The notes under the pieces are model-generated. The model searched no databases and was not told the DNA's origin. It saw only the letters and a list, made by a program, of their open reading frames with translations. Below, piece after piece: positions 46,158-55,561 of a stretch of 64,000 bases of DNA. The translations under genes were made by a program, and so were the position numbers. The first letter of the stretch is position 1. Every line of letters begins with the position of its first letter. Origin of the DNA: Splendidivirga corallicola (GTDB taxonomy: Bacteria; Bacteroidota; Bacteroidia; Cytophagales; Cyclobacteriaceae); NCBI GenBank assembly GCA_030442035.1, contig JAUJEA010000016.1, forward strand, positions 85,139 to 149,138, written 5' to 3'.

Positions 46158-46301
46158 AAATTTTATTACTTCAGATTTATTTGACAAGAAATATTATCGC
46201 AGCCCAAAAAGGTCAGATAATGATATTTGAAAAATTTTAGTTGCAAATTTCTGATCGGAACGATCATCGGCTAAAGATAAGTGAATATTTGATTTCAATA
46301 T

Positions 46302-46928
46302 TCATTTTGAGTAGTAAATTTCCTTTTCGTGATCATACTTTCGTATAAGGTTGTTTTGCGTCATTTCAATTAATGTTCTTTTAGCCCTTCTTTCGGAAAT
46401 ATTGCAAAGCTTCATAAACATTTTTAATGTGATCTTTCCATTTTCATCCAGAAAACCAAGAAGCTTGATTTCTTCTTTACTAAGTTTATGGTGGTTGTTA
46501 AGTAGCATTTTCTTTGGAACTGTATTGATCGAATTTTTCCCCACCGGAAGGCATTGGTCATGTTGCCTTACGTAAAACTTCCGCTGTCCATTATCATTAA
46601 TTACTGCATGTGGTTTGGAATGACTTTCTTCCACCTGAACGATCAAAATATGCTTAGAACTGTCCGGGTCTTCTATCTCCTCAATTTTTAATTGCACGGG
46701 TGGTTCACAATAGTGATTACTGGCCAAATCAAGCATATATTTTTCCTCTTCCGGATCAATACCAAAAATACTTGTGTCGTCGTTAATGCCGATGAGCAGG
46801 GTTCCACCATAGGTATTAGCAAAAGAGGTTATTGTTCTGGCTATTTTATAAGGGTCTGATATTTGGCGTTTGAAATCCAATTTTTCATTTTCACCCTGAC
46901 CAATAAGTTTTCGAATCTTTTGTTGCAT
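46302..46928 (-). CDS. AlbA_2 domain protein with C-terminal winged helix
   Basis: 208 residues. The AlbA_2 (Schlafen-like) domain covers about 1-135, with ENEKLDFKRQI at the start and FANTYGGTLLIGINDD, the ligand-binding signature shared with Schlafen-type ATPase/nuclease folds. The C-terminal 60 residues (LSKEEIKLLGFLDENGKITL) look like a winged-helix DNA-binding unit. A transcriptional or nucleic-acid-binding role is likely. Divergent from the 47173 gene across 244 bp. Confidence 0.85.
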   Translation of the reverse strand: MQQKIRKLIGQGENEKLDFKRQISDPYKIARTITSFANTYGGTLLIGINDDTSIFGIDPEEEKYMLDLASNHYCEPPVQLKIEEIEDPDSSKHILIVQVEESHSKPHAVINDNGQRKFYVRQHDQCLPVGKNSINTVPKKMLLNNHHKLSKEEIKLLGFLDENGKITLKMFMKLCNISERRAKRTLIEMTQNNLIRKYDHEKEIYYSK

Positions 46929-47172
46929 GGAAACCCGATATTTTTTATTTTAAATATGTTAATATAAGGGATTGACACTTAGTTTGTTTCCTGATTATAT
47001 TACTTTAATATCCTGCATTTTGTTGTATGGCAAGGTGATAATGATGAAAAATTATTTCTCATTAATTTGATTAAACTAACCATCCGACTTATTATTGAAT
47101 AGTTGATTAATAAGATTTCAACCTTATCACTTTAACAGGTTTTAGTAAAAAGGTTAATACTTGATTTATGTT

Positions 47173-47736
47173 ATGAGCATGCTGAATGAAGGTTACTCCG
47201 AAACAAAGATTGTTAAGTTGAAAAAAGAGATGGAAGCCAAGGGGACAAACTTTGTTACCGTGGAGTCTGACGACAATGGTGATGAATATCTCAATTTCTA
47301 TTTTGTTGGTGTATACGAGGGAAAAGAGGTTATTTATGATGCTGTTATCTATACATTAAGATTGCAACATGAAAGTGAAATGTATGAGATAGCAGAACAT
47401 AGGGCTGCTCAACGGTTTCCTGAGTTCAAGAAAATCCAGTATGAAGAGGACGAAAATGGGGATATGAAAATACTTGACGGACTTTCCGAGGAAATCGGTC
47501 TATACATGGCCGAAGTAATGTTGGATCTTGAAGAGGAAGAAGCCGTCAAAGTTAAAGAGCATATAGAAGTTGATCCTAATATTGATTTTGGTGTAGGCCT
47601 GGATGTTGGTTTGAATGTTGATCGGATCACTGATGGAATAATTAAAAAGTTTGTTAATGATTTTAATGAAGACAGTCTTCAGTTGGATGAAACACTTTAT
47701 TCATTTCAAATTGAAGATGAAGAAATGTCCAGTTAG
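47173..47736 (+). CDS. Conserved acidic protein of unknown function
   Basis: 187 residues from the ATG at 47173 (TTG at 47161 is in frame). Strongly acidic and without a signal peptide or membrane segment. The first half alternates strands and helices (DEYLNFYFVGVYEGKEVIYD then LRLQHESEMYEIAEHRAAQR); a repeated VGLDVGLNVDR stretch sits near 150. I recognise no domain. It lies 52 nt before the deacetylase-family gene, so the two may be co-transcribed. Confidence 0.7.
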   Translation: MSMLNEGYSETKIVKLKKEMEAKGTNFVTVESDDNGDEYLNFYFVGVYEGKEVIYDAVIYTLRLQHESEMYEIAEHRAAQRFPEFKKIQYEEDENGDMKILDGLSEEIGLYMAEVMLDLEEEEAVKVKEHIEVDPNIDFGVGLDVGLNVDRITDGIIKKFVNDFNEDSLQLDETLYSFQIEDEEMSS

Positions 47737-47788
47737 TCCTTAGTTCCCTCCTGTCTCTTTTGATCTGTATCAAATTCCCGAAAAAACC

Positions 47789-48691
47789 ATGTTGAAAATA
47801 GCTTGGTCGGAAGTATATGCTCACCCACTTCCAGACAATCATCGTTTTCCAATGATCAAATACGACTTGATTCCTGAACAACTTTTGTATGAAGGGACAA
47901 TTGCAGACCATAATTTATTCGAACCGAAACCTGCATCTGAGAAATTAATAACAACTACCCATGATATTGAATATTGGAACAAGTTGAAAACCTGTTCATT
48001 GTCAAAATCGGAGCAGCGGAGGACAGGATTCCCACTATCCAAACAGCTTGTTCGTAGGGAGATGGTCATTATGCAAGGGACGATTGATGCGGCCCGGCAT
48101 GCTTTGAAAAATAGAATTGCCATGAATGCAGCAGGAGGGACACATCATGCATTTACTAATAAAGGGGAAGGATTTTGTCTGTTGAACGATATGGCCATGG
48201 GAGCAAGGTATTTGTTAAATAATAAAATACGCCAAAAGATCTTAATTATCGATCTGGATGTTCATCAGGGTAATGGAACAGCGGAAATATTCAAAAATGA
48301 ATCTGATGTGTTTACATTCAGCATGCATGGAGATAAGAACTATCCATTACATAAGGAAAAATCTGATCTTGATATTCCCCTGCCAGATTTTACCGATGAT
48401 GTAACATACCTGGATTTGCTGGAAAAAAATATGGCCGTCTTATTTGAAAGAGTGCAACCAGATTTTGTTTTTTATCAATCCGGTGTGGATGTTTTGGAAA
48501 CAGATAAATTGGGAAGAATAGCGCTTTCTATTGACGGATGCAAAAAGAGGGATCACTTAGTACTTTCTTCTTGTTTGAACAATGAAGTGCCAATTGTTGT
48601 TAGCATGGGAGGGGGTTACTCTGAAAAAATCACCAATATTGTGGAGGCACATGCCAATACATTTAGATTGGCTCAGGAGCTATTTTTTTGA
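47789..48691 (+). CDS. Histone deacetylase family (class II / acetoin-utilisation-like) hydrolase
   Basis: 300 residues with the HDAC fold motifs: AAGGTHHAF (catalytic His pair), LIIDLDVHQGNGTAEIF (Asp and His zinc ligands), FYQSGVDVLETDKLG (third Asp ligand) and SMGGGYS near the end. In bacteria such enzymes remove acetyl groups from acetylpolyamines or proteins (AcuC-, HDAH-type). It is close to the family's usual length; the first 20 residues are unusually divergent from the common core. Likely cytosolic. Follows the acidic unknown gene. Confidence 0.93.
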   Translation: MLKIAWSEVYAHPLPDNHRFPMIKYDLIPEQLLYEGTIADHNLFEPKPASEKLITTTHDIEYWNKLKTCSLSKSEQRRTGFPLSKQLVRREMVIMQGTIDAARHALKNRIAMNAAGGTHHAFTNKGEGFCLLNDMAMGARYLLNNKIRQKILIIDLDVHQGNGTAEIFKNESDVFTFSMHGDKNYPLHKEKSDLDIPLPDFTDDVTYLDLLEKNMAVLFERVQPDFVFYQSGVDVLETDKLGRIALSIDGCKKRDHLVLSSCLNNEVPIVVSMGGGYSEKITNIVEAHANTFRLAQELFF

Positions 48692-48800
48692 TTTAAGTTG
48701 TTATTTGATATGGTTACATAAATAACTATTTGGTTTTGCTTAAAAAGAGAATTTTTTTTTGTATTATCAGGGACTCGCTTCTGCTTGATGCTAGGCTGTT

Positions 48801-49565
48801 ATGAAAACAGATGCTTTGAAATTTAAGGATGGTGTTTTTTTTACTGCAAGCTTTATTGGGCTTTTATGGACAATAAAGGCCGTGGAGGTAGCTTTGGCAA
48901 GCGATTTTGGAGAGTTTGGAATTCTACCTGGAAAGTTGTCGGGCGTTATTGGCATTATAACAGGACCTTTGATCCATAGTGATTTTACTCATCTATTTTC
49001 CAATACAGTTCCACTGTTAATTCTGGGTGTTGGACTTATCTATTTTTACAATAAAATTGCCTTTGAGGTAGTCCTTTGGATTTATCTTATGACTGGCTTT
49101 TGGGTTTGGTTAACAGCCAGGGAAGCTTATCATATTGGATCAAGTGGTATTGTTTATGGTTTGGTTGCTTTCTTATTTTTTAGCGGGGTATTCAGACGCG
49201 ATGCCAAATCAATTGCCGTATCTTTGACCGTGGCATTTTTGTTGGGAGGTATGATATACGGTATTTTTCCGGTAAATGAGAATATTTCATGGGAATCCCA
49301 TCTTTTCGGAGCTATTTCCGGAATCTTTTGCGCCTTTTATTTCAGAAAAGTTAAAATTTTTGACAACTCGATTACATCAGACGGCTCTGAGGATAATGAC
49401 AGGTTCCTTGAGGAGGTTAATCGTAAGGACAATGCATGGAGTAGTGATGCTAACACTGACTATACCTTTAACTATTCATATAAACCCAGTGAAGAGGCAA
49501 AAGATAAAAAAGAGGACGCCGATGAACCCACCAAGGCCAAGTACCACATACGTTACGACCCTTAG
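48801..49565 (+). CDS. Rhomboid-family intramembrane serine protease
   Basis: 254 residues, about six membrane segments and a charged cytosolic C-terminal tail of some 60 residues. The catalytic dyad is visible: Ser in HIGSSGIVYG (near 114-116) and His in WESHLFGAISG (near 167). The HSDFTHLFSNT segment is the conserved L1/TM2 region. It cleaves transmembrane substrates within the bilayer; targets unknown. The Asp/Lys-rich tail is longer than usual and has no known domain. Confidence 0.92.
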   Translation: MKTDALKFKDGVFFTASFIGLLWTIKAVEVALASDFGEFGILPGKLSGVIGIITGPLIHSDFTHLFSNTVPLLILGVGLIYFYNKIAFEVVLWIYLMTGFWVWLTAREAYHIGSSGIVYGLVAFLFFSGVFRRDAKSIAVSLTVAFLLGGMIYGIFPVNENISWESHLFGAISGIFCAFYFRKVKIFDNSITSDGSEDNDRFLEEVNRKDNAWSSDANTDYTFNYSYKPSEEAKDKKEDADEPTKAKYHIRYDP

Positions 49566-49604
49566 ACTTTCATATTGTTAACTAGGGATTTGTTATTCTT
49601 TCCT

Positions 49605-49612
49605 TATATTTG
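49605..49612 (+). promoter_or_regulatory. Putative -7 element for the OmpH-like gene
   Basis: TATATTTG matches TAnnTTTG exactly and is followed by CACC, as often seen at phylum housekeeping promoters. Start codon 37 nt downstream. Confidence 0.5.
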
Positions 49613-49649
49613 CACCTCAAAAAACTAAAACCTAAATAAATCAAAAGCT

Positions 49650-50273
49650 GTGAAAAATTTATCCATTGCACTTAATGTGGTTCTTTTGATTGCTGTTGCT
49701 GTTCTTTATTATCTTCAATTTTCGGGAAAGAGCGGTGCCGATCAATCAAACCAAAAAGCACCAGCAAGTACACTAAGCGGACCACTGAAAATAGCTTATA
49801 TTAACTCTGATAGTTTGTTGAAGAATTATGATTTTTATAAGGAAAAATCAGAGGAGTTGAACACAGAAAGAGATAGATTAAAAGCACAGTATGAAAGCCG
49901 TGCAAAAGGCCTGGAAACGGAAATTGCCAATTTCCAAAGAACTGTTGCCAACTTAACCATTGGACAAGCGAGAGCAATAGAGGAGGATCTAGGTAAAAAA
50001 CAACAAAATCTTTTGCAATATCAGGAGAGCCTGAGCCAACAATTATTAAAAAAGGAAGCCGATATCAACAATGAGCTTTATGATAGTGTATCTTCATTTC
50101 TGAAGGAATTCGGAAAAGAGAATAACCTGGAAATCGTCTTGACCTACACTAGGGGTAGTGGTGTTTGGTATGCAAACGACAGTCTCAACATTACACAAGT
50201 AATTGTTGATGGTCTAAATGATCGGTACAGGAACCAGTCAACAACCCAGGCCGATTCTACCGCCACGAATTAA
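49650..50273 (+). CDS. OmpH/Skp-like periplasmic chaperone
   Basis: 207 residues with a GTG start at 49650 and one N-terminal hydrophobic segment (SIALNVVLLIAVAVLYYL), more an anchor than a cleaved signal. After IAYINSDSLLKNYDFYKEKS the chain is a long coiled coil (about 55-150), then a C-terminal part with EIVLTYTRGSGVWYANDSLN. This is the Skp/OmpH pattern: a periplasmic trimer holding unfolded outer-membrane proteins. A terminator hairpin follows. Confidence 0.88.
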   Translation: MKNLSIALNVVLLIAVAVLYYLQFSGKSGADQSNQKAPASTLSGPLKIAYINSDSLLKNYDFYKEKSEELNTERDRLKAQYESRAKGLETEIANFQRTVANLTIGQARAIEEDLGKKQQNLLQYQESLSQQLLKKEADINNELYDSVSSFLKEFGKENNLEIVLTYTRGSGVWYANDSLNITQVIVDGLNDRYRNQSTTQADSTATN

Positions 50274-50294
50274 GAATATAATTAACATAAATCT

Positions 50295-50324
50295 AAACCC
50301 TGTCAAAGCTGTCAGGGTTTTTTT
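50295..50324 (+). terminator. Terminator after the OmpH-like gene
   Basis: AAACCCTG (50295-50302) pairs with CAGGGTTT (50313-50320) around 10 nt and is followed by TTTT. Classic rho-independent form, 22 nt after the stop. Confidence 0.85.
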
Positions 50325-50697
50325 ATGTCTATTGATGACTCATCCTTTTTTCATTGTGCTGTCTATTCATCCATAAGAAAATTTCTTTTGATCCATTTGG
50401 AATATCAAGACCGGTGTGATTTCTTGTTTTCTTGATTTTTTTAACTTCAACTCAAACACCTCAACACCATTCCACTCACCTCTCCAAGTAACAAGCAGGA
50501 TTGATCTATTGATATTACTTCAAAATTTCAAATGCAATTCCCTTGAGTATGAGTAATTAATTTGAGCAAAAGAGCATTATTTTTAATCAAATTTTTAAAA
50601 TATCAGGTTTACTTACCGAGTAGCCGTATTTAGTTGAAAATTAAATACTTTTAGATTTTTCTGAGCAAATTTTTCGATAGAAATCAGATAGATCCAG
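50325..50697. other. Spacer upstream of the MFS/HEAT fusion
   Basis: About 370 bp without a supported gene, AT-rich toward the right. No exact TAnnTTTG element or strong hairpin was found; the promoter for 50698 is not identifiable by eye. Confidence 0.5.
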
Positions 50698-53600
50698 ATG
50701 CTCCAAAAACTACTAAAATTAATTGGAACAGCTCCCGGTGAAGAAAAACAAGTGATCCTTCTCCTGGGAAATGGATTCTTTATTGGGATATTTCTTGGTA
50801 CTTATCAACTGGCTGCAGATACTCTTTTTACAACAACCCTGAAAGAACATTTGAATTCAGCTTATTTGGTTCAGGGAGTATTAGGGGTTATCTCCACATT
50901 TCTTTTTGCTTATTTTCAGAGTAGGATCTCCTACTCAAAACTTGCCATATTCAATTTGCTCAATATTTTCATTTTTACGACACTGGCATTAGTACTTTCT
51001 AAGTTCTATCCAAACAAGTATCTTGTTTACCTCCTATTTGCCATGCTAGGGCCAATCCAGGCGCTTACTCTTCTCGGTTTTTGGGGTGTTTTTGGAAGGA
51101 TATTTGACCTTAGACAATCGAAAAGAATTATCGGTAGGATAGATAGTGGACAACTAAGTGGAACTATTCTGGCCTTTACAGGTACGATTTTTTTATCTCA
51201 GTTCAAAGCCTTTAAAGATTCAACCAATCTACTTTTTATAAGTACGATAAGCCTGCTTATCGCAATTTGGTTCCTGATAAGAATAGTTAATAATTTCGAT
51301 TTAAATATTGTCAAAAGAAAGAGCAAAGAGGAGGTGGAACAAACGAAATTGGGCAAAATTCTTAAAATGCGTTATGTAAAGCTGCTCTCGTTGTTCATCA
51401 TATTTTCTGTAGTTGTTTTTAAATTTGTTGATTACTCATTTCTCAAAGTAGCGCCAATCCAGTTCCCTGAACCTGAAACACTATTATCATTTTTTGCAGT
51501 TTTTAATGCTGCAGCCATGATTCTGAGCTTTTTATTGCAATCATTTGTTACCGATAAAATTATATTGAACTATGGACTTAAGATGTCCTTGGTGATACTG
51601 CCGGTTATCCTTCTGTTTTTTACATTGGCCAGTATTTTGGCAGGAAGCTTTATAGATTTTTCCGGAGTAATTGATAAAACCTATTTTATTTATTTTTTCC
51701 TATTCATAACCTTAAATAAGTTATTCTCAGTATCTATCAGAGATGCGCTGGAAAACCCGGCTTTTAAGCTATTTTTCCTATCTCTTGAGAATAAAATAAG
51801 ATTTGATATTCAAGCTAAGGTGGAAGGAGTTATCAATCAATTCGGTATCTTCATTGCCGGAGGAGTGTTGGCCCTTTTTGGATTAGGTACCTTGTTGCAT
51901 CTGGAGTTAGTCCATTATTCTTACCTGTTATTTTTTATCCTCCTGGGAATGATCTATATCGTTGGCAAACTATACAATGAATATAGAAACTCCTTAAAGA
52001 GGAAGTTAGAGGCACAAAAGGCTGAAATGGACCAGGATTTTTCCGAAAGCCATGAAGTAGTGAACATTCTGAAGAATAGTATCAGATCCGATGAACCAAA
52101 AGATATAATTTTTGCACTTCTGATTCTTGAAAAACTGGATCCGCTTCTGTTCGAATCTACCATAATATCTCTTGTCAGTCATTCATCTGAATTGGTCAGG
52201 GAATATGCCTTAAGAAAAATTGATAAGGCTAAATTGATTTCAGCCAAATACCATATCATCAATCTCTCCAAAAAAGAAAAGAAAGAGCCTATAAAAAATC
52301 TCGCAGCCGTTGTACTAAAGCACCTTGAAGATACCGACAAGATGCAATTAAGTAATTTTCAGTTTTTCATTCTGGTAAGATCGGAAAATCCTATTGATCG
52401 GGAATTTGCTGCAAAAATTTTGGCAAGATATGATTCGGGAGAATTTGAACAATTCCTTCTGGATCTTCTGAAAGATGTTAATCCCAAAGTAAGAAGTGCT
52501 GCACTGATCACTGCGGGTAAGATGAAAGATGATAAATTATGGCCAATACTCATTGAAAATTTAGGCCTACCTGGTTACAGTCATGCATCATTTTCTGCCT
52601 TGGTTTCATTGGGAGATAAAGTATTAGATACTTTAGACAAAGCCTTTTATAAAACAGGACAGAGCCTTAGTAAACTGATACAAATTGTTAAGATCTATGG
52701 AAGGATCGGCACACCAAGTGCCATTAATCACCTTTGGAATAAAATAAATTATCCCAACAAAAAGGTTGTTAATCAGACATTGTTTTCCCTGAGTGCCTGT
52801 GATTTTAATGCTTCCGAAGACCAGGTGGTTACGATTAAAAATTACCTCAATCAATATGTTGGGTTCATTGCTTGGAACATTGCCGCAATTACAGAGGTAC
52901 CAAGGGATAGCAATGGAGAGAGATTAAAAGATGCGCTGAAGAAGGAGAATGAGACAAACTATGAAATTTTGTATTTGCTGCTTTCAATGCTTTTCGATAA
53001 AAGATCCATTGAGTTGGTTCGTGAAAATATTGATAGCGGAACAAATGATGGTATAACCTTCGCGTTGGAACTACTGGATGTTTTTTTACCAGACGATTTA
53101 AAACCTATTCTTTTCCCTGTTTTAGATGATATTTCCCCGGGAGAGTTGGCTAAGCGTTTACAGTTTCATCATCCCAGATCGAGTTATAGCACTACCGAAA
53201 TACTAAAACAAATAATCAATAGAGATTATAATAGTATGAATCGATGGACCAAGGCATGTGCCTTGTATAGTATAGCACTGATGGATAACGCTGAATTGAG
53301 TCAGGAACTGATAGCGAATTTGTTTAACCCGGATGCATTTTTACGAGAGACAACTGCCTGGGCGATTTACCAGATTGATCCGGAGGGTTATCATTTTCAT
53401 ACCAGAAGATTGAGCAATAAACTTAAAAAAGAGTTGGATGCGGTAATCATTCCCAAGGTCGATGCCGAAAAGAATATCCAACGTCAGCAGATCAAGTTTC
53501 ACAGAATCAACTATTTAAAAAACAAGGTTACCATGTTTAAAAGTGTTTCTGAAGTTATCCTTGTCGATCTGGTTGATCGAATGAAAGTGTTGAAAGTAGC

Positions 53601-53937
53601 AGAGGGAACAGTAATTGTTGAGCGGGGGCAAATAACCTACGCACCTCTCTTGGTTATCGCCCAGGGTGGTGTGAATGTGTACAGAAAAGATAAATTTATT
53701 GGAGCAATGGGGGAAAGGCAACTGGTTGGTTATGTGCTTAGCCTACAGCCTTTTGCGGAAGAAATCAGCATTGTAGCAAGAGCAAATTCACATCTATATC
53801 AACTTAATAGGGAGGCACTCTTTGACGATCGACAGGGTTACGCTAAGCTTTACACAGATATCCTACCAAGAATGAACACCAAGTTTTATGAGACCATTGA
53901 GAAGCACACCAACAATGAAATAGAAGAAATGGTCTGA
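50698..53937 (+). CDS. MFS-like transporter fused to HEAT repeats and cNMP-binding-like domain
   Basis: 1079 residues. Residues 1-430 contain about 12 membrane segments in an ADP/ATP-carrier- or MFS-like bundle (GFFIGIFLGTYQLAADTLFT; GFWGVFGRIFDLRQSKRIIG). Residues 440-880 form HEAT-like helical repeats (NPKVRSAALITAGKMKDDKL). Residues 930-1055 resemble a cyclic-nucleotide-binding domain (LVDRMKVLKVAEGTVIVERG), but the phosphate-binding Arg position seems to be Glu, so nucleotide binding is doubtful. I know this three-part layout from other Cytophagales but not a function. It precedes the TIR/nSTAND cluster by 132 bp. Confidence 0.82.
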   Translation: MLQKLLKLIGTAPGEEKQVILLLGNGFFIGIFLGTYQLAADTLFTTTLKEHLNSAYLVQGVLGVISTFLFAYFQSRISYSKLAIFNLLNIFIFTTLALVLSKFYPNKYLVYLLFAMLGPIQALTLLGFWGVFGRIFDLRQSKRIIGRIDSGQLSGTILAFTGTIFLSQFKAFKDSTNLLFISTISLLIAIWFLIRIVNNFDLNIVKRKSKEEVEQTKLGKILKMRYVKLLSLFIIFSVVVFKFVDYSFLKVAPIQFPEPETLLSFFAVFNAAAMILSFLLQSFVTDKIILNYGLKMSLVILPVILLFFTLASILAGSFIDFSGVIDKTYFIYFFLFITLNKLFSVSIRDALENPAFKLFFLSLENKIRFDIQAKVEGVINQFGIFIAGGVLALFGLGTLLHLELVHYSYLLFFILLGMIYIVGKLYNEYRNSLKRKLEAQKAEMDQDFSESHEVVNILKNSIRSDEPKDIIFALLILEKLDPLLFESTIISLVSHSSELVREYALRKIDKAKLISAKYHIINLSKKEKKEPIKNLAAVVLKHLEDTDKMQLSNFQFFILVRSENPIDREFAAKILARYDSGEFEQFLLDLLKDVNPKVRSAALITAGKMKDDKLWPILIENLGLPGYSHASFSALVSLGDKVLDTLDKAFYKTGQSLSKLIQIVKIYGRIGTPSAINHLWNKINYPNKKVVNQTLFSLSACDFNASEDQVVTIKNYLNQYVGFIAWNIAAITEVPRDSNGERLKDALKKENETNYEILYLLLSMLFDKRSIELVRENIDSGTNDGITFALELLDVFLPDDLKPILFPVLDDISPGELAKRLQFHHPRSSYSTTEILKQIINRDYNSMNRWTKACALYSIALMDNAELSQELIANLFNPDAFLRETTAWAIYQIDPEGYHFHTRRLSNKLKKELDAVIIPKVDAEKNIQRQQIKFHRINYLKNKVTMFKSVSEVILVDLVDRMKVLKVAEGTVIVERGQITYAPLLVIAQGGVNVYRKDKFIGAMGERQLVGYVLSLQPFAEEISIVARANSHLYQLNREALFDDRQGYAKLYTDILPRMNTKFYETIEKHTNNEIEEMV

Positions 53938-54069
53938 TTATTCTTTTATTTAATCAAATTTTAACACCTGTAACAATCAAGCTAATATGTGACATTTTTA
54001 GAGTATTTATTTAAATAATTTTAAATCACGGGTAAGCTTAAAAAATACCTATAGGTTAGATTTAGGAGC

Positions 54070-55560
54070 ATGCACTTCAAGCACGATATTGTCTTTGGTT
54101 TCACAGCAGTGGAAAATGAAGATTCAACTATCGATGATGGTTGGATTTCAATCTTTTCCAGGTATTTGACTTTGACTTTAGAACAAATACTGCGAAGAAA
54201 ACCGTCCATACAATATGTGAATAATTTCTCTATGGTATCCCAGAAGCTTCTCCAGGAAAGCGCTGTACTGGTTTTGGTTTTAAACAATGATTTTTTTGAC
54301 AATGCCGATAATGTTGAGGTGGCCGAGCGGTTTGTTCAAAAAGAGATTTCATACCATGATAACAATCTTTCAGGAAATACCCGGTTATGCCTGGTTCAAA
54401 GAACATCACTCCTCAATCATAAGTTACCAGCCTTTTTAAAGAAGTCGGATATCTTCGATTTCAAAAATTTCAATGCTGATATGGAATTCCTCAATCAGTC
54501 AAATGAGACATTGATTGAAAAGGTGGAGGATGATTTTTGGCTCGCAATGCTTGATTTATCAAAGAACATCTGCAATAAGCTGATTCAATTAGGAATCACA
54601 GAAAGCAAAGAGGAGTCGCATGTAATAAATCAATCGGAAAGAGCTGTTTATCTGGCGAAAACTTCCGATGATATGGATCGCTTTCGCGAAAGAATGAAGA
54701 GAGAATTGTTAAGACATGGTTATAGCGTATTTCCTGATCAAATAATGGGAAATGATATCACAGAGTTACCTAACAATATTGGCAATTTCTTGAAAGAATG
54801 TGATATGTCCATACATCTTGTCGGTGAGGAATATGGAAGTATAATCCAGGACAACCGATCGATAGTGGACTTTCAAAATATGATCGCTGCCGATCATAGT
54901 GTGAAAAGGAATTCTGGTCAGGGTAAAAAGAGTAGAGGGAAATTTCTCAGAATTATATGGTTATCACCTGAGATTGAAGAGTTGAACGAAAGACAAAAAC
55001 TATTTATTGAGAACCTGAAACGAGATGTGGAAGCGCTGAAAGAAGTAGACGTGCTTCAGATACCCTTTGAGGAATTGAAGGCAGTAGTGAAACGGAAACT
55101 TGCTGAAGAATTTTTAGAGATGCCAACATTCAATGAAATAGAAGAAAAGACAAAAAAGAAATCAAGTGTATATGTCATCTGTGACAGACAGGATTTCTCA
55201 GCAACGGATGATATTTGCCGGTTTTTAAGGGAACAAGGTTTTGAGGTATTCACACCCGATTTTGATGGTGAATTGACTGATTTAGAACTTAGGCATCATG
55301 AGAATTTGAAGGCATGTGATGGCTGTCTGGTTTACATGAATACAGGAAGTGATCATTGGTTACAGACTAAATTAAGTGATATTATTAAGGCTCCAGGATT
55401 GGGAAGAAATAGGCCTATTCAGGCCCGTGGAATATATCTGCCCGATAAGAAAGAAATCGATCTGAACAATTTGAATATCAATGGAACTGTCATAATTAAT
55501 GGAAATGGTGCTTTAAATGAGAAAACCCTGGAACCTTTTTTAGTAAAATTAAGAAAGTAG
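54070..55560 (+). CDS. Protein with three TIR-like units
   Basis: 496 residues, cytosolic. Unit 1 (about 4-150) opens HDIVFGFTAVENEDSTIDDG with a later SAVLVLVLNNDFF strand, the TIR pattern. Unit 2 (about 191-345) has AVYLAKTSDDMDRFRERMKR and CDMSIHLVGEEYGSII. Unit 3 (about 365-490) has SVYVICDRQDFSATDDICRF and CDGCLVYMNTGSDHWL. TIR domains are scaffolds or NAD-consuming enzymes; a catalytic Glu is not certain in any unit. The stop is 1 nt before the next gene's ATG, an nSTAND NTPase, so the two are surely co-translated. Such TIR-like/STAND pairs occur in conflict systems. Confidence 0.8.
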   Translation: MHFKHDIVFGFTAVENEDSTIDDGWISIFSRYLTLTLEQILRRKPSIQYVNNFSMVSQKLLQESAVLVLVLNNDFFDNADNVEVAERFVQKEISYHDNNLSGNTRLCLVQRTSLLNHKLPAFLKKSDIFDFKNFNADMEFLNQSNETLIEKVEDDFWLAMLDLSKNICNKLIQLGITESKEESHVINQSERAVYLAKTSDDMDRFRERMKRELLRHGYSVFPDQIMGNDITELPNNIGNFLKECDMSIHLVGEEYGSIIQDNRSIVDFQNMIAADHSVKRNSGQGKKSRGKFLRIIWLSPEIEELNERQKLFIENLKRDVEALKEVDVLQIPFEELKAVVKRKLAEEFLEMPTFNEIEEKTKKKSSVYVICDRQDFSATDDICRFLREQGFEVFTPDFDGELTDLELRHHENLKACDGCLVYMNTGSDHWLQTKLSDIIKAPGLGRNRPIQARGIYLPDKKEIDLNNLNINGTVIINGNGALNEKTLEPFLVKLRK

Positions 55561-55561
55561 T

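Noticed and set aside
46157..46187. Longer start at 46187 for the aldo/keto reductase
   Set aside because: The extra ten residues have no family counterpart; the common start MEYRRLGKSG begins at 46157.
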